A DNA stretch of 64,000 bases from Candidatus Thioglobus sp. (GCA_028345955.1 JAOMEO010000002.1:1-64000), one strand, 5' to 3'; shown: positions 38,765-48,922, numbered from the stretch's first letter. Notes: generated from the sequence alone by a model not told the origin. Numbers and translations: made by a program.

Positions 38765-40465
38765 TTAATATTCGATTGATTCTATGATCAACTGCAAAGA
38801 TTCATTCCCTCGAAAAGAATTAACGTTTAACTTGTATGCGACTTTTAATTTTTTAGTTTCAAGCTTTTCTTGAAAAAAAGCAATTCCCTCAAATATAGCA
38901 CTAGAATCAATCAATTTCAATGTGCATTTGAGATGTTTTTCACCAACAATTCTCTGTTCGAGAATCTCAAAGTCTCCGTAAAAAATAGGTTCCTCAAAAC
39001 CTTGGCCCCACGGAGCTGACTCACAAAGAAGTTGAGCATTCTTTAAAGTCATCTCTGAAGCATCAAGTTCACCATCAGTAAGCAAATCAAGGGCTGGTTT
39101 TTTACCATTAAGATGTTTGGAAATAGCTTCAGAAAAAGCTTCTTTGAACTGCAAAAAATTCTCAGGGAGAATGCTCAGACCTGCAGCCATAGCATGCCCT
39201 CCAAACCTTTCTATAAGGGTTGGATTCTCTCTAGCAATTAAGTCGAGCAGGTCCTTGATATGTACGTCTGGTATTGACCTAATAGAGCCTTTCAAGAATG
39301 TGCCAGATTTTGCAAAGACAACACAAGGGCATCGGTAATCTTCTTTTAATTTCCCTGCGACAATTCCAACAATGCCTTCATGCCAGGACTCATCAAACAA
39401 AGTAATCGAAAAAGAACTTTCATCAATAGACTGCTTGGCAACGATAGCCAATGCCTCGTCTTGCATTCTAGACTGCTCTTCGCGTCTTTGTTTATTGAAT
39501 TCTTCCAAGCTTACAGCATATCTTCTAGCGTCATTGATATCGTCTGAGAGAAGGCAGCGTATTCCTTGTGATATATCGCTCAGACGACCAGCTGCGTTAA
39601 TTCTCGGGGCTACAGAAAAACCCAAGTCAGAAGCTTGCAGTGACTCGACGGGACGTTTTGTCATCTCAAGTATTGCTAATATCCCCTTCGAGCAGAGTTT
39701 TTGCCGAATTATTTTAAGCCCCTCATTGACTAGAATCCGATTATTCTGATCTAATCTAACAACATCAGCCACTGTACCAAGTGCTACCAAGTCAAGTAGT
39801 TCACGAAGATCTGGTACTGAAATATTATGCTTTTCAAAATAATTCAAGTCTTCTAAGTGTGTCTTGAGCCCTGAAAACAAATAAAAACAAACCCCAACAC
39901 CTGCTAAGTTTTTTGAGGGAAATTTACAACCCTTTAGATTTGGGTTAATTATGGCATTTGCATCTGGAAGAATGTTGGGAGGCAAGTGATGATCAGTAAT
40001 GATGACATCGATACCAAGAGATCTAGCTAGTTTAGTTCCTTCAATACTAGAAATACCATTGTCAACGGTTATGATTAAGTCTGGTTCCTTCTCCTTCTTT
40101 GCCTCGCTAACAATTTCCGGACTTAATCCATAGCCATGCTCAAATCGATTTGGCACTAGAAAGTCTACAAACTTTGCGCCCATCATCCTAAGTGCCTTGA
40201 TTGCAACAGCGCTCGCAGTAGCCCCATCTGCATCAAAATCTCCAACAACCAATATACTTCTATTTTCAGTAATTGCACGCTCAAGAAGATTAAGTGCAAC
40301 ATCCAATTGATCAAAGTTTGGTTTTAATAAACCAGACAGTGACAATGCCAGCTGAGATTCATTGACAGACCTAGCTGCATATATATTTTTCAAGAACGCA
40401 GGTATGTCGTCTGAATAAGAATTATAGAGCGTTTTGTCTATTTCTCTAGTCAGCACTGCGTACAA
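38765..40465 (-). CDS. recJ: Single-stranded-DNA-specific exonuclease RecJ
   Basis: 566 aa; DFDADGATA, DHHLPP, GRINAAGRLSD-type motifs. Confidence 0.95.
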   Translation of the reverse strand: MYAVLTREIDKTLYNSYSDDIPAFLKNIYAARSVNESQLALSLSGLLKPNFDQLDVALNLLERAITENRSILVVGDFDADGATASAVAIKALRMMGAKFVDFLVPNRFEHGYGLSPEIVSEAKKEKEPDLIITVDNGISSIEGTKLARSLGIDVIITDHHLPPNILPDANAIINPNLKGCKFPSKNLAGVGVCFYLFSGLKTHLEDLNYFEKHNISVPDLRELLDLVALGTVADVVRLDQNNRILVNEGLKIIRQKLCSKGILAILEMTKRPVESLQASDLGFSVAPRINAAGRLSDISQGIRCLLSDDINDARRYAVSLEEFNKQRREEQSRMQDEALAIVAKQSIDESSFSITLFDESWHEGIVGIVAGKLKEDYRCPCVVFAKSGTFLKGSIRSIPDVHIKDLLDLIARENPTLIERFGGHAMAAGLSILPENFLQFKEAFSEAISKHLNGKKPALDLLTDGELDASEMTLKNAQLLCESAPWGQGFEEPIFYGDFEILEQRIVGEKHLKCTLKLIDSSAIFEGIAFFQEKLETKKLKVAYKLNVNSFRGNESLQLIIESIEY

Positions 40466-41006
40466 GTCGAATGTATGTATCTATGGACTTATCTCTGACT
40501 ATAGAGCCCCCATAAAAGAATGGAATTTCGTAAGCTAGTGAAGGTTTATCTTTGGCTGTCATGGATGTCCAATAGGTATCCTTCTGGGTATTTGGGAAAA
40601 AGGACAAATCAATTAAAATGTCATTGTCACTATAATAATTGATTATTGTTTTTATTTCATCCCTTGTTGGTAGACGCCAGTTTGTATAGTTACAGAGTTG
40701 TGCTTCATTGATGTCATCAATGTAGGATTGAGTGTTACAATTCTCACCCCAAAAACAATTTTTACTATACATTCCATCCCCTCTTCCAGTCTCACCATCG
40801 AACCAGGTGTAAGTGTTCAAGGTGTATTGTAATCCCTCTTTTTCACTTTTTACTTCCCATACAAGAGAGGTCTTATGATCCAATACGCATGACCAATTCG
40901 AATTTTCGAAATCCAAAATTTCGCCATCGCTGGACAGTTTCACAAAATCAGCAATCACGATGTTGCTGATTGACATAAACAATGAAAGAATCAGAGTCTT
41001 ATTCAT
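40446..41006 (-). CDS. DUF1566/Lcl-domain secreted protein
   Basis: 186 aa; signal peptide, NWRLPTRDEIKTII, YWTSM. Confidence 0.8.
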   Translation of the reverse strand: MNKTLILSLFMSISNIVIADFVKLSSDGEILDFENSNWSCVLDHKTSLVWEVKSEKEGLQYTLNTYTWFDGETGRGDGMYSKNCFWGENCNTQSYIDDINEAQLCNYTNWRLPTRDEIKTIINYYSDNDILIDLSFFPNTQKDTYWTSMTAKDKPSLAYEIPFFYGGSIVRDKSIDTYIRLVRSAD

Positions 41007-41095
41007 GCATCGACACTTGATAATTAAAGGAAAATTATATTCTACCAGTTAAGTCTATTATTGAAACGCCTGCAAAATTATTATAGTAAAAATTT

Positions 41096-41560
41096 TCAGT
41101 AAGAAGGTTGTCTACGCTCAAATATAAGCAATATGACACCGATAAAAATTAAGCTATCAGCAACATTAAATACCGGCCAATAATAATTCTGGTAATGGAC
41201 ATCAATAAAATCAACCACGTAGCCATATTGAGCACGATCTAATAAGTTACCTAGGGCGCCTGAGAGCAATATAAACTGCCCAAAAAGCCTTTGACGATGT
41301 ATAGCTGGCGTTTTATGAATCCAAACCATAACCATAGCAGACACAAAAAGTGATACCGCCAACAAAAAAGCTTTTTGTATTTCACCACCGCCTGACAAAA
41401 TACTAAACGCAGCGCCAGTGTTTTGTATATAAGTCCAACTAAGATATGAATTGATGACCATTGATTCACCTAAGGTAAATAACGAAACAATAATCTGTTT
41501 CGTTAGCTGGTCGAGAATTACTAGCACCAGACACAATAAGTAGTAACTTTTATATTTCAT
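41096..41560 (-). CDS. lspA: Lipoprotein signal peptidase
   Basis: 154 aa; LVLDQLTK-like, NTGAAFSIL, GALGNLLDRAQYGYVVDFID, FNVADS. Confidence 0.95.
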   Translation of the reverse strand: MKYKSYYLLCLVLVILDQLTKQIIVSLFTLGESMVINSYLSWTYIQNTGAAFSILSGGGEIQKAFLLAVSLFVSAMVMVWIHKTPAIHRQRLFGQFILLSGALGNLLDRAQYGYVVDFIDVHYQNYYWPVFNVADSLIFIGVILLIFERRQPSY

Positions 41561-41670
41561 AAGTCATAACAAATATTTAAAAAAATGACAAGAGCCAAGT
41601 ACCTAGCACCTATTTAATCAATGTGTTTATAATTCACTGTTAATTGTATTATAAATTTAGTGGAGGCTTT

Positions 41671-42456
41671 ATGGGTTTTTTAACTGGTAAAAAAGCTCTC
41701 ATTGTGGGTGTTGCTTCAAACCGCTCAATTGCATGGGGTATTGCAGAAGCGATGGCTTCAAATGGATGTGAAATCGCACTCACTTATCAAACTGATAAAC
41801 TTAAAAGTCGAGTTGAAAAGTGCGCTGAGGTTTGTAAGTCATCAATTGTGATCCCCTGTGATGTTTCTGAAGACGAGCAAATTAACCAGACCTTTATTAA
41901 ATTGAAGGAGTCATGGGACAGTTTTGATATTCTTGTTCATTCAGTTGCATTTGCTGACCGCGCCGAACTAGATGGAAACTACGTTGAGGTCACAACACGT
42001 GAGGGGTTTCTTAAAGCCCATGAAATAAGTTCATATAGCTTTACTGCTCTTGCAAAAGCTGCACTTCCAATGCTAAATAATAATAGTGCACTATTAACAC
42101 TAACCTACTTAGGAGCTCTTCGTGCAATACCTAACTACAATGTCATGGGTATTGCCAAAGCATCACTTGAAGCCAACGTAAGATATATGGCTGCTGCTCT
42201 TGGAGGTGACAAGGGTATTCGAGTTAATGCCATTTCTGCAGGTGCCATTAAAACACTTGCAGCAAGCGGTATAAAAGGCTTTGGAAAGCTTTTGGACCAT
42301 GCTGCTGAAAGTTCAGCATTGAAGCGTAACATTAGCACCGAAGAAGTTGGTAATGCTGCTGCTTTTTTATGTTCGGACCTAGCGTCTGGCATTACTGGCG
42401 AGGTTACTTATGTAGATGCGGGTTATAACTTTTACGAAAAAGGCCCTGACTTATAA
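41671..42456 (+). CDS. fabI: Enoyl-[ACP] reductase (NADH)
   Basis: Typical Fab[29 protein letters not shown]; start after tggagg SD, downstream of tracked start 41644. Confidence 0.93.
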   Translation: MGFLTGKKALIVGVASNRSIAWGIAEAMASNGCEIALTYQTDKLKSRVEKCAEVCKSSIVIPCDVSEDEQINQTFIKLKESWDSFDILVHSVAFADRAELDGNYVEVTTREGFLKAHEISSYSFTALAKAALPMLNNNSALLTLTYLGALRAIPNYNVMGIAKASLEANVRYMAAALGGDKGIRVNAISAGAIKTLAASGIKGFGKLLDHAAESSALKRNISTEEVGNAAAFLCSDLASGITGEVTYVDAGYNFYEKGPDL

Positions 42457-42484
42457 TGAAGGCTTAAGTAATAAATTGTTTCAC

Positions 42485-42808
42485 ATGCTAACTTGTTTTG
42501 ATCTTAAGCCAAAGCATTCTATAGAAGAGTTTCAAAAATCACTGACTCAGTATACAGCTCATATGCATGAACTTGACTTAGTAGAAGGTCACAGCCCAAT
42601 TGGCCTACGTCAAAGCGACACAATTTTAGATACCGACGATGAAAGGAAACAGAAATACTTTATGATTATGCATTTTCGAGACAGAGAGCAATCTGATAAT
42701 GCCGTAGCTTATATTAAGAATCTTGAAGAACCATCTAAATCACTTCATACTAACGCATACTCGAAAACACAAAACCTTATTTTTATTAGTTGGGAAGATA
42801 TCCAGTAA
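42485..42808 (+). CDS. Hypothetical protein (DUF6614-like)
   Basis: 107 aa from internal ATG; upstream part of tracked ORF overlaps fabI out of frame. Confidence 0.6.
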   Translation: MLTCFDLKPKHSIEEFQKSLTQYTAHMHELDLVEGHSPIGLRQSDTILDTDDERKQKYFMIMHFRDREQSDNAVAYIKNLEEPSKSLHTNAYSKTQNLIFISWEDIQ

Positions 42809-42827
42809 TTGTGAAAACTGTAATAAT

Positions 42828-44669
42828 TTAAAGAAGTTCAGAAAAAACTTTTATTTCTGCAGAGTCTCTTAATTTCTTAACAAGACTTATAAATAGTTCG
42901 TTACTCTCCTCACTCAAATAAAGGTCAACAATTTCACTATTTAAGACCTTATCTGAGAGCTTTACAGCCTTCAAGTCTATCACAAGAGTTGTATTGGCAT
43001 CAGCACTCTGAGAATGATAGGTGTGTTCACCAGTATTAGGTTTAGATAATTTGTAGACTTTACTAGTTGCATTGAATGGCAATTGTGAATCTCTATTGAT
43101 CCAACCTACGTCATTCCATTCAAGCTCATTTTCAACCATTAAAGTTTTAACTTGAGCATCATTCCCGCTTGTTAAAGAAGAAGAAATAGTTTGAGCTAAT
43201 TCATCAATCAATTGTTTTGCGCCTAGATTTCTTAAAATATCTACTAACTGATCTTCAACTTCATCTAATAGTTTCTGGCGTTCAGGTTGCTGATTTGCAA
43301 GACTCATAACTATAAATCTATCCTTACTTAATTCTATGACATCAGAATTTTCTCCATTCTTAAGAACAACATCACTGAATGCAGTTGACACAAAAACTTC
43401 ATCATATTCAGTACTGAGCTCTGAGAAAAAATCAGAAGTTTGGAGCTCGAGATCTAGTTGACTTGAGACCACATCGATTGGCTCTTCATATGCTAAATTA
43501 CTGAGTTCTTCTTGCAAGTTATAAAGTTCTTTTTTGTTAACATTTTTCTTGTGTAAAGCCAATAGTTTCCCTTCTACTTCTTCAAAAGATTGTAAAGTAG
43601 ATGGTTGGATTTCGTTAAGCTTGATGATATGGTAACCATAATCCGTCTTTACAACCTCACTGATATTGCCAACATTCATAGCAAAAACAGCTTTGTCAAA
43701 CTCTGGAACCATAAGCTCTCTTTCAAATAAACCCAAGTCACCACCCTCTTCACTGGTAGTGATGTCTTTAGAATGAATTCTTGCTAATTCAGAAAAATTA
43801 GCACCCTCATTAATCTCTTTTAATATCGCAATTGCATTGTCTTCCTCTTCAAGCAAAATATGTTGTGCTCTTCTTTGTTCAGGATTTGTATAGAACTCTT
43901 CATTCTCTATATAGAGTTCCCGAAGAGTTTCACTATCAGGATTAGTCTGTTGATCTATATTGTCTAAGGATAATTCTACAAAATCAACTTGAACTTTACG
44001 ACTCTCTATAAAGTTTGATTTATTATTATCAAAGTATTCAGAAATTTGATCCTTATCAACAACAATCTGGTCTTTATATTTTTCGGTATTTAAAACCAAA
44101 AAGGATACATCACGTTGCTGAGCAGACAGGTCATTGAGTTGTTCAATTTGTAATGTTGATAAAAAAGCAGAATTATTCAAATTTCTCTTGATTTGATCAA
44201 GTGACATCGATTTTGATTGCTCTAATTCGTACGCAAGCGGAGTGAAATTATTCAATCTTAGTAATTGAATGTAACGATCCTCAGAAAAAACACCATCTAC
44301 CTGAAAAACAGGGTCTGATTGAATAAATGAACGAACTTCTTCATCCAGAGTGACTATCTTCATTGAATTAGTGAAATTCTCTAGTAATTTCTCATTAATC
44401 AATGATTCAATAAGTGTTTGTCTAAGAGCATTATCAATTTCAGCAGAATAAGATGCACCAAGCTGTTGTTGTAAATTTCTTTGCTGGATATTTAGTTCTT
44501 GATAATAAGTAGTCAAAGAAATATCTTCCCCATCAACTGATGCAACAGCAGGATTCGATGAACCTCCCATATATTCCTGTATCCCAAACAATGCAAAAGG
44601 CACTGTAATAAGACCCACGATAAGGTAAGCGACCCAGCCTTTAGATTTTTTTCTAATTGCACCTAACAT
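42828..44669 (-). CDS. ppiD: PpiD/SurA-type peptidylprolyl isomerase (membrane anchored)
   Basis: 613 aa; N-terminal TM, parvulin domain (QRRAQHILLEEED..GANFSELARIHSKDITTSEEGGDLGLFE). Confidence 0.88.
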   Translation of the reverse strand: MLGAIRKKSKGWVAYLIVGLITVPFALFGIQEYMGGSSNPAVASVDGEDISLTTYYQELNIQQRNLQQQLGASYSAEIDNALRQTLIESLINEKLLENFTNSMKIVTLDEEVRSFIQSDPVFQVDGVFSEDRYIQLLRLNNFTPLAYELEQSKSMSLDQIKRNLNNSAFLSTLQIEQLNDLSAQQRDVSFLVLNTEKYKDQIVVDKDQISEYFDNNKSNFIESRKVQVDFVELSLDNIDQQTNPDSETLRELYIENEEFYTNPEQRRAQHILLEEEDNAIAILKEINEGANFSELARIHSKDITTSEEGGDLGLFERELMVPEFDKAVFAMNVGNISEVVKTDYGYHIIKLNEIQPSTLQSFEEVEGKLLALHKKNVNKKELYNLQEELSNLAYEEPIDVVSSQLDLELQTSDFFSELSTEYDEVFVSTAFSDVVLKNGENSDVIELSKDRFIVMSLANQQPERQKLLDEVEDQLVDILRNLGAKQLIDELAQTISSSLTSGNDAQVKTLMVENELEWNDVGWINRDSQLPFNATSKVYKLSKPNTGEHTYHSQSADANTTLVIDLKAVKLSDKVLNSEIVDLYLSEESNELFISLVKKLRDSAEIKVFSELL

Positions 44670-44691
44670 ATTTTCAACTAATTTTAGAGGA

Positions 44692-44703
44692 GCGGACGTC
44701 CGC
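44692..44703. repeat. 12-bp GC-rich perfect palindrome GCGGACGTCCGC
   Basis: Direct reading upstream of ppiD-like gene. Confidence 0.85.
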
Positions 44704-44852
44704 GATACATTATAGTTTATCCCTTGTATGAAAGGGATTAATTACAAAAAACAATTGTTCATATTATTTTGCAAGTTTCTGAAAAACACTCAAAAAAAAC
44801 AATAAAAGACTTATAGGTCTTATAGTTAATGAGTTTAAGAAGATAAAAAGGT

Positions 44853-45461
44853 CTATATAAACCCCTTTGGTAAGAATGGAAGTGCTATTTTTTTTATTTC
44901 CTCCTCAGATTTTTTTTGTTTAAATGCAACAATAAATAAATCCCAGTGTTTTGCTCTTCTAGCCCCGCATCTAGCCTTAAATCCTGCCGCATAGAGTGCC
45001 TTATCTAATACGGAATAGGTGAATCCACCCTTATGAGCCATATATTCATTCCCTTGTGCTATAGGTTCTCTCCATCCATACAAAATATCTATAGGAGATA
45101 TTGGACGTCCTACAGCTGTATGATAAAGCGGTTCCAACAACTTATCTTGTACAACTGCTTCGCAAACACTTTGTAAGTCAGGACATGTAATAGAAACCAT
45201 GCCGTCTTCTTTCAACACTCTATAGAATTCTCTTAGAGCGATTGGAACCTCGTGTGGAAATATGTGTTCGATGTTGTGAGAAGAATAAACAGCATCAACA
45301 CTCCCAGTTTCAACTAACTTCATGTCTGTCAACGTACCAACTATATCCGGATTGACATTCTTATCAATATCAAGCCTAATTTCTTTCCAATTATCATTAT
45401 TAAATCCCAAACAAGAGGATTTATTAACAGGGCCACAGCCAACATGTAGAAAAGTTTTCAT
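44853..45461 (-). CDS. SAM-dependent methyltransferase (paralog 1, intact)
   Basis: 202 aa; LHVGCGP, VDAVYSSHNIEHIFPHEVPIALREFYRVLKEDG. Confidence 0.85.
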   Translation of the reverse strand: MKTFLHVGCGPVNKSSCLGFNNDNWKEIRLDIDKNVNPDIVGTLTDMKLVETGSVDAVYSSHNIEHIFPHEVPIALREFYRVLKEDGMVSITCPDLQSVCEAVVQDKLLEPLYHTAVGRPISPIDILYGWREPIAQGNEYMAHKGGFTYSVLDKALYAAGFKARCGARRAKHWDLFIVAFKQKKSEEEIKKIALPFLPKGFI

Positions 45462-45503
45462 AAGATTTATTATTAATAATTAATAAAATGAAGATATTTA
45501 AAT

Positions 45504-46116
45504 TCACTCAAATTGAAGTAATGGATTGAATGGTATTACTATTTTTTTTATTTCCTCCTCAGATTTTTTTTGTTTAAATGCAACAAGAAATAAATCATAA
45601 GCTTCTAGTCTTCTCCCCCCCGCATCTAGCCTTAAATCCTGCTTCATAGAATACCCTGTCTAATACGGAATAGGTGAATCCACCCTTATGAATCATATAT
45701 ACATTCCCTTGTGCTATAGGTTCTCTCCATCCATACAAAATATCTATAGGAGATATTGGACGTCCTACAGCTGTATGATAAAGCGGTTCCAACAACTTAT
45801 CTTGTGCAACTGCTTCGCCAGCAGTTTGTATGTCAGGGCATTTAATAACAACTAAGCCGTCTTCTTTCAACACTCTATAGAATTCTCTTAGAGCGATTGG
45901 AACCTCGTGTGGAAATATGTGTTCGATGTTGTGAGAAGAATAAACAGCATCAACACTCCCAGTTTCAACTAACTTCATGTCTGTCAACGTACCAACTATA
46001 TCCGGATTGACATTCTTATCAATATCAAGCCTAATTTCTTTCCAATTATCATTATTAAATCCCAAACAAGAGGATTTATTAAGAGGGCCACAGCCAACAT
46101 GTAGAAAAGTTTTCAT
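45504..46116 (-). pseudogene. SAM-dependent methyltransferase (paralog 2), frameshifted at a G7 run
   Basis: First 115 aa near-identical to paralog 1; ORF 45595..46116 ends early; +1 nt at GGGGGGG restores homology to ...VAFKQKKSEEEIKKI... Confidence 0.75.
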
Positions 46117-46176
46117 AAATTTTATTTTTAATAACTATAAAAATAATTATTATAATTATATCTAAAATTACAGTTC

Positions 46177-46341
46177 TTAATAAGAACGATAGTGATTCCG
46201 GTTTGGATAATTGATGGAGTCTTTAAGTTTCTTTCGAGCCAACTTCAACAATACCGTATTAACATCAAATTTCTTAAAATTGTCTGCAAATAGGTTTACA
46301 AGTTTTTTCACTTCAGCATCGCAACTTTCTTTGCCTCCCAT
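46177..46341 (-). CDS. Small ORF (54 aa), possible gene fragment
   Basis: Manual translation MGGKESCDAEVKKLVNLFADNFKKFDVNTVLLKLARKKLKDSINYPNRNHYRSY. Confidence 0.35.
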   Translation of the reverse strand: MGGKESCDAEVKKLVNLFADNFKKFDVNTVLLKLARKKLKDSINYPNRNHYRSY

Positions 46342-46405
46342 TTCAATTTAAAACTCTCATACAAAGAAAAACCCCTCTATATAAGGGGTTTCATGTGGTT
46401 TTAAT

Positions 46406-46482
46406 TGGCGGAGTGGACGGGAGTCGAACCCGCGACCTCCTGCGTGACAGGCAGGCGTTCTAACCAACTGAACTACCACTCC
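46406..46482 (-). tRNA. tRNA-Asp (GTC)
   Basis: Cloverleaf by eye; CCTGCCT-GTC-AC anticodon arm; encoded CCA. Confidence 0.93.
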
Positions 46483-46488
46483 AAATTT

Positions 46489-46564
46489 TGGTGGGCGCTA
46501 CAAGACTTGAACTTGTGACCCTCGCCTTGTAAGGGCGATGCTCTCCCAACTGAGCTAAGCGCCC
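46489..46564 (-). tRNA. tRNA-Val (TAC)
   Basis: GGGCGCTTAGCTCAGTTGGGAGAGC...CCTTACAAG...; encoded CCA. Confidence 0.93.
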
Positions 46565-46574
46565 AAAAAAAAAT

Positions 46575-46600
46575 GCCCGATTCTTTTTTTAGAATCGGGC
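46575..46600 (-). terminator. Terminator-like hairpin after hup
   Basis: gcccgattct-tttttt-agaatcgggc, followed on minus strand by ATTTTTTTTT. Confidence 0.8.
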
Positions 46601-46624
46601 GTATTATACTGACAAAAAATCTGA

Positions 46625-46897
46625 TTAGTTAACTGATTCCTTCAATAATTTACCTGCTTTAAATGCTGGTACTTTTGAAGCAGAAATGTAGATAGTTGCA
46701 CCCGTTTGTGGATTACGTCCTGAGCGGGCTGCACGACTTCTTACCAAAAAACTACCAAAACCTGTAATGGAAACTTTATCTCCACTTGCTAGTGCGTCTG
46801 AAATTGCACCTGTTGTAGCTGATAGAGCTCGAGCAGCATCAGCTTTGTTTAGACCTGAGCCATCAGCAATAGCTGCGACTAAATCTGATTTATTCAT
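46625..46897 (-). CDS. hup: HU family DNA-binding protein
   Basis: MNKSDLVAAIADGSGLNKADAARALSA...; start at 46897 after aggagaga. Confidence 0.93.
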   Translation of the reverse strand: MNKSDLVAAIADGSGLNKADAARALSATTGAISDALASGDKVSITGFGSFLVRSRAARSGRNPQTGATIYISASKVPAFKAGKLLKESVN

Positions 46898-47072
46898 TTT
46901 TCTCTCCTTATTTTTTTTATGAATTTGCGTAAATCTAATTGAATCATACAAAGATTACATTTAATCTTTAATTTGATTATCCATTATTAAACCCTTCTGT
47001 CAAGCGACTTTCAGCAAAAAAAAATCAAATAAAATTGCATAATTTATTCAAATAAAATTATTCAATTATTGG

Positions 47073-47594
47073 CTAGATAGTTTTTTTCTTTATATGAGGA
47101 ATAAAACCTTCCTCCCAGATTTTGGAATCAATTGCTCCAATGTGTTTATATAAGACTACACCCTGTTGATTTACTAAAAAAGTTTCAGGTGTTGCATAGA
47201 CTCCTAAATCAAGTCCTATCTTACCACTTGGATCAAAAACGATAACATCAAAAGGATTACCCATCACCTCTAAATATTGTTCACCATCAGCCCTTGTGTC
47301 TTTGTAATTGATGCCAATTAATTGTAGATCTTTGTTGTTTGCTATCTTCATCATCATTTGATGCTCTTGTCGACAAGTAACACACCAGGAAGCCCAGATG
47401 TTAACCAGAGACATCTTTTCACTAAACAGGTTTGTCAACAAAATCGATTCATCGGAATAAAAATCCTTAGCTTCGATGTTAGGAAACATTTTTCCCAATA
47501 ATGGTGAAGGAAGCTTATTTGAGGTAGCGTTAAGGCTGAAGTAAAGAAAGACAGCTATAACGACAAATAAGATGAGTGGAATGAGTTTTTTCAT
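47073..47594 (-). CDS. ccmG: Thiol:disulfide interchange protein DsbE/CcmG
   Basis: 173 aa; thioredoxin-like WASWCVTCRQEH. Confidence 0.88.
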   Translation of the reverse strand: MKKLIPLILFVVIAVFLYFSLNATSNKLPSPLLGKMFPNIEAKDFYSDESILLTNLFSEKMSLVNIWASWCVTCRQEHQMMMKIANNKDLQLIGINYKDTRADGEQYLEVMGNPFDVIVFDPSGKIGLDLGVYATPETFLVNQQGVVLYKHIGAIDSKIWEEGFIPHIKKKTI

Positions 47595-48016
47595 TCTTTT
47601 GTACTAGAGTTTTGCAGAGCTTCTGCAACCTCAGGGGGCATATAATTTTCGTCATGCTTAGCCAAAACTTCAGTTGCTAGAAAAACGTTTTCATCAGACA
47701 ATGAACCCGTCGCAACTATACCCTGTCCTTCTCTAAATAGATCGGGCAATATACCCTCAAAGTGTATTTCAATGGTCTTTTTGTTATCTGTTAATGTAAA
47801 GAAAACGAGCAAATCATCTCTAATAATACTCCCTGGCTGTACTAATCCCCCAATCCTAAAACTTTTTCCTTTAGGAGCCTTACCCTCTAAAACATCCGTT
47901 GGCGTAAAAAAATAAAGTAAATTTTCATTGAAAGCCTTAATTCCAAAGTAACCCGCCAAACTAACTCCAAATACAAGAAGTGCAACTAACGTCATACGAT
48001 TTTGTCGCTTAGTCAT
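47591..48016 (-). CDS. ccmE: Cytochrome c maturation protein CcmE
   Basis: 141 aa; LVQPGSI, heme-binding region LAKHDENYMP. Confidence 0.92.
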   Translation of the reverse strand: MTKRQNRMTLVALLVFGVSLAGYFGIKAFNENLLYFFTPTDVLEGKAPKGKSFRIGGLVQPGSIIRDDLLVFFTLTDNKKTIEIHFEGILPDLFREGQGIVATGSLSDENVFLATEVLAKHDENYMPPEVAEALQNSSTKE

Positions 48017-48182
48017 TCTCTCTTGAGTACTTGTTTTTTAATTGACTGCGTATTTTTTTGTAGTTAATTGAAGCACGTACAAATAGCCCTACAATTAATA
48101 TAAAGGTTATTCCATAAGAAAGCCAAATATAAAGAGCATACTTACCATATGGCAAGAAGGATAAGGTTTCAGCTAAGGTCAT
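48009..48182 (-). CDS. ccmD: Heme exporter protein CcmD
   Basis: 57 aa manual translation MTLAETLSFLPYGKYALYIWLSYGITFILIVGLFVRASINYKKIRSQLKNKYSREND, between ccmC and ccmE. Confidence 0.85.
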   Translation of the reverse strand: MTLAETLSFLPYGKYALYIWLSYGITFILIVGLFVRASINYKKIRSQLKNKYSREND

Positions 48183-48184
48183 GA

Positions 48185-48922
48185 CTATTCTCCCATTACA
48201 ACGGTACGAACCCAGCGTGAATTTTGTTCACGAACCAACACTTCATCTCTAGCGTTAACTAAAGCAAGAACACCGTAAAGAAACTGGAATGCAAAAACCA
48301 TAATAAGTAATGGCCAAAGCATATCTGGATGCATGGAAGGATTTGATATATCATTAAAGATTGAGCCTTGATGAAGGGTATTCCACCACTTGACTGAGTA
48401 ATGAATGATCGGAAGATTTACTAGACCAACAATCGCCAAAATGGAACTTGCTTTTGCAGCAGTTTTAGGGTTGTCAAAAGCGTTGTTTAAGGAAATATAT
48501 GCTAGATACAAAAATAACAATATAAGTTCAGATGTCAGTCTGGCATCCCAAACCCACCAAGTACCCCACATCGGCTTTCCCCAAATAGCACCGGTAGAAA
48601 GAGCAATCAAGGTAAAAGTAGCTCCAATTGGAGCTGATACTTTAGCGACAACTTCAGCCATCTTGATTTGCCATATCAGACCGATACCGCCCGCCATTGC
48701 CATAATAAAATAGACGAACATAGACATCCAAGCACTGGGAACATGTATGTAAATAATTCGAAAACTTTCACCTTGCTGATAGTCGGCTGGCGCAAGCACT
48801 AAACCCCAGTACAATCCTATAATTATTAAGACTATAAAAGGCCAGAAAAACCAAGGAATTAACTTGTTGGTTGTCTCATAGAAAACCTTAGGTGAAGCAA
48901 GCTTCTGAATCCACTTCCACAT
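48185..48922 (-). CDS. ccmC: Heme exporter protein CcmC
   Basis: 245 aa; IYIHVPSAWMSMFVY, WGTWWVWDARLTSELILLFLYLAY. Confidence 0.94.
   Translation of the reverse strand: MWKWIQKLASPKVFYETTNKLIPWFFWPFIVLIIIGLYWGLVLAPADYQQGESFRIIYIHVPSAWMSMFVYFIMAMAGGIGLIWQIKMAEVVAKVSAPIGATFTLIALSTGAIWGKPMWGTWWVWDARLTSELILLFLYLAYISLNNAFDNPKTAAKASSILAIVGLVNLPIIHYSVKWWNTLHQGSIFNDISNPSMHPDMLWPLLIMVFAFQFLYGVLALVNARDEVLVREQNSRWVRTVVMGE

Noticed and set aside
39372-39749. 125-aa plus-strand ORF inside recJ
   Set aside because: Antisense shadow ORF of a clear housekeeping gene
42416-42484. 5' extension of the DUF6614-like ORF into fabI
   Set aside because: Out-of-frame overlap with conserved FabI C-terminus; internal ATG at 42485 fits better
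46406-46564. tRNA-Asp/tRNA-Val pair as an integration hotspot
   Set aside because: No integrase, no duplicated tRNA 3' end seen nearby; the only integrase-like sequence is 21 kb away
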